Positions 6,306 through 6,862 of a stretch of DNA of 6,862 nucleotides are shown one piece after another. The translations under genes were made by a program, and so were the position numbers. Origin of the DNA: Hyphomicrobiales bacterium (lineage in GTDB: Bacteria; Pseudomonadota; Alphaproteobacteria; Rhizobiales; Beijerinckiaceae). Within the stretch, counting starts at the first letter, position 1, and each line of letters begins with the position of its first letter. Where the stretch lies: contig JAQGKN010000337.1 of assembly GCA_028290085.1 (NCBI GenBank), forward strand, positions 1 to 6,862. Direction: 5' to 3'. Below the pieces are notes generated by a model. That model did not search any database. It was given only the letters and a program-made list of their open reading frames with translations, and was not told the origin of the DNA.

Positions 6306-6470
6306 TCAAATCCTGCCAAGGAGAAGCAAGATCACCAGAATAACAAGGACAAGGCCGAGGCCACCGCCCCCGTAGTAGCCTGTCCCATAAAACGGGCCGC
6401 CGCCAATTTCGCTAAAGCCGCCCAACAACGCGATTACCAAGATGATGATAATAATGGTCCCTACTGAAAT
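6306..6470 (-). CDS. DUF3309 family small membrane protein, apparent ATT start
   Basis: A 54-residue frame reads (I)SVGTIIIIILVIALLGGF, then a glycine-rich middle with GGGPFYGTGYYGGGG, then LGLVLVILVILLLLGRI and a TGA. This is the layout of DUF3309 proteins: M-S-x-G-T, helix (residues 5-17), Gly/Tyr linker, helix (38-51), final GRI. Function is unknown; it probably sits in the inner membrane. A perfect AAGGAG (6484-6479) lies 8 bases before the codon where the family's methionine belongs, but that codon is ATT (6468-6470). An in-frame TAA lies seven codons before the ATT, only five codons separate the two, and none is ATG, GTG or TTG; the first in-frame TTG is codon 11. So either the gene uses the rare AUU start or it has lost its start by mutation. 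It was too short and lacked a usual start, so simple ORF calling misses it. Confidence 0.75.
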   Translation of the reverse strand: MSVGTIIIIILVIALLGGFSEIGGGPFYGTGYYGGGGLGLVLVILVILLLLGRI

Positions 6471-6578
6471 CTTGGAATCTCCTTATCGAATCAACGATAA
6501 ACAACCATTGGCTCGCGACTTCGGACGGCGCCACCCACAGTCACTCTGCAAGATAGCGTTGCGCACCAGTAGTCGTCG

Positions 6579-6592
6579 TTGATCTAGATCAG
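6579..6592 (-). promoter_or_regulatory. FNR/FixK-type binding site upstream of the DUF3309 gene
   Basis: TTGATCTAGATCAG matches the FNR/FixK consensus TTGAT-N4-ATCAA at all but the last base. Its centre (6585.5) is 41.5 bases from position 6544 in the minus direction, and TATCTT, a fair -10 hexamer, lies at 6555-6550, about where it would be for a start near 6544. This is the class II arrangement for activators of this family and would give a leader of about 74 bases before the DUF3309 start. Regulation by low oxygen is inferred from the site alone. Confidence 0.5.
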
Positions 6593-6791
6593 CTGACTTT
6601 CGCGCGACGGCTCCCGAACTCCGCGTAAACTGGGTTTCCCGATTGCCTTCCAAATCGAGATCAATATTAGTTCGCGCAATTCATCGGCGAAATCTGCATC
6701 ACGCTCGGATTGTTCACGAGATTCGTCCCAGCCACGCCGTGCCACCTTCCACAAGCAACGATCAACGATCAACGTCCGCGAGCTTAGACAT
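6584..6791 (-). pseudogene. Possible small gene broken by a 7-base tandem duplication
   Basis: A minus-strand frame ending at 6584 reads CLWKVARRGWDESREQSE, then RDADFADELRELILISIWKA and a basic tail; its charged and hydrophobic residues alternate as in real protein, but no family is recognised. Its only start would be a TTG without a ribosome-binding site. An ATG at 6791 opens another frame (MSKLADVDR) that stops at once. Between them lies an exact tandem CGATCAA at 6759-6765 and 6766-6772. Removing one unit fuses the frames into 66 residues. The overlap with the repeat at 6784-6862 makes the true start uncertain, so this is a weak call. Confidence 0.22.
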
Positions 6792-6862
6792 CCTGAGCAA
6801 CTCAGGATATCAGCAGTCTACGAACGTCGTTTTAAACGACACCTCGACCCCAACGCCTTACA
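6784..6862. repeat. Dispersed element, copy 2 (runs to window edge)
   Basis: This is the partner of 5493-5580. It holds a perfect 8-bp hairpin ATCCTGAG-CAA-CTCAGGAT (6790-6808), then 17 bases, then a perfect 7-bp palindrome GTCGTTT-T-AAACGAC (6826-6840), and ends with ACCCCAACGCCTTACA at the edge. The 17-base spacing between hairpin and GTCGTTT is identical in both copies although the bases in between are not, which suggests a selected or recently duplicated structure. Confidence 0.55.

Overview
The window most likely comes from an alphaproteobacterium of the order Hyphomicrobiales, with Bradyrhizobium and its relatives (Nitrobacteraceae) the best guess. The basis is recognition of protein style, not a database search: an outer-membrane barrel beginning with the mature segment ADIGTSYKSP and a WTGLYGG motif, a 54-aa DUF3309 protein, an ExoD fragment, a short secreted cysteine protein ending PQCFVGYGC, and an FNR/FixK-type site. 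No rRNA, tRNA or CRISPR array was seen.

Layout. 1-78 (-): N-terminus of a probable FAD-dependent oxidoreductase running off the left edge. 79-506: intergenic. 507-1319 (+): class I SAM methyltransferase, followed by a hairpin. 1320-1829: mostly empty intergenic DNA with an inverted repeat before the next gene. 1830-2750 (+): outer-membrane beta-barrel protein, closed by a nested hairpin terminator. 2995-3246 (-): wreck of a DHA2-type MFS efflux pump. 3493-3784 (-): small secreted cysteine protein broken by a one-base frameshift. 3963-4493 (-): Dps. 4756-5310 (-): sterol desaturase/fatty-acid hydroxylase family membrane protein. 5383-5553 (-): possible small TTG-start gene. 5690-6194: two IS630 transposase fragments in opposite orientations and an ExoD fragment. 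6306-6470 (-): DUF3309 protein with an apparent ATT start, preceded by an FNR/FixK-type site. 6584-6862: possible decayed small gene and a second copy of the repeat at 5493-5580.

The intact genes (methyltransferase, barrel protein, Dps, lipid hydroxylase, DUF3309) are single-gene units separated by long gaps, not an operon. Dps, a membrane-lipid modifying enzyme and a small membrane protein under a possible oxygen-responsive site would fit a loose stress or envelope theme, but that is inference. The strongest impression is of a decaying accessory region: at least four broken genes, transposase fragments and duplicated short elements. I see no convincing new multi-gene system. The best candidates for a second look are the ATT-start DUF3309 gene with its FNR/FixK promoter, the repeated element at 5493-5580 and 6784-6862, and the rearranged IS630/ExoD patch.
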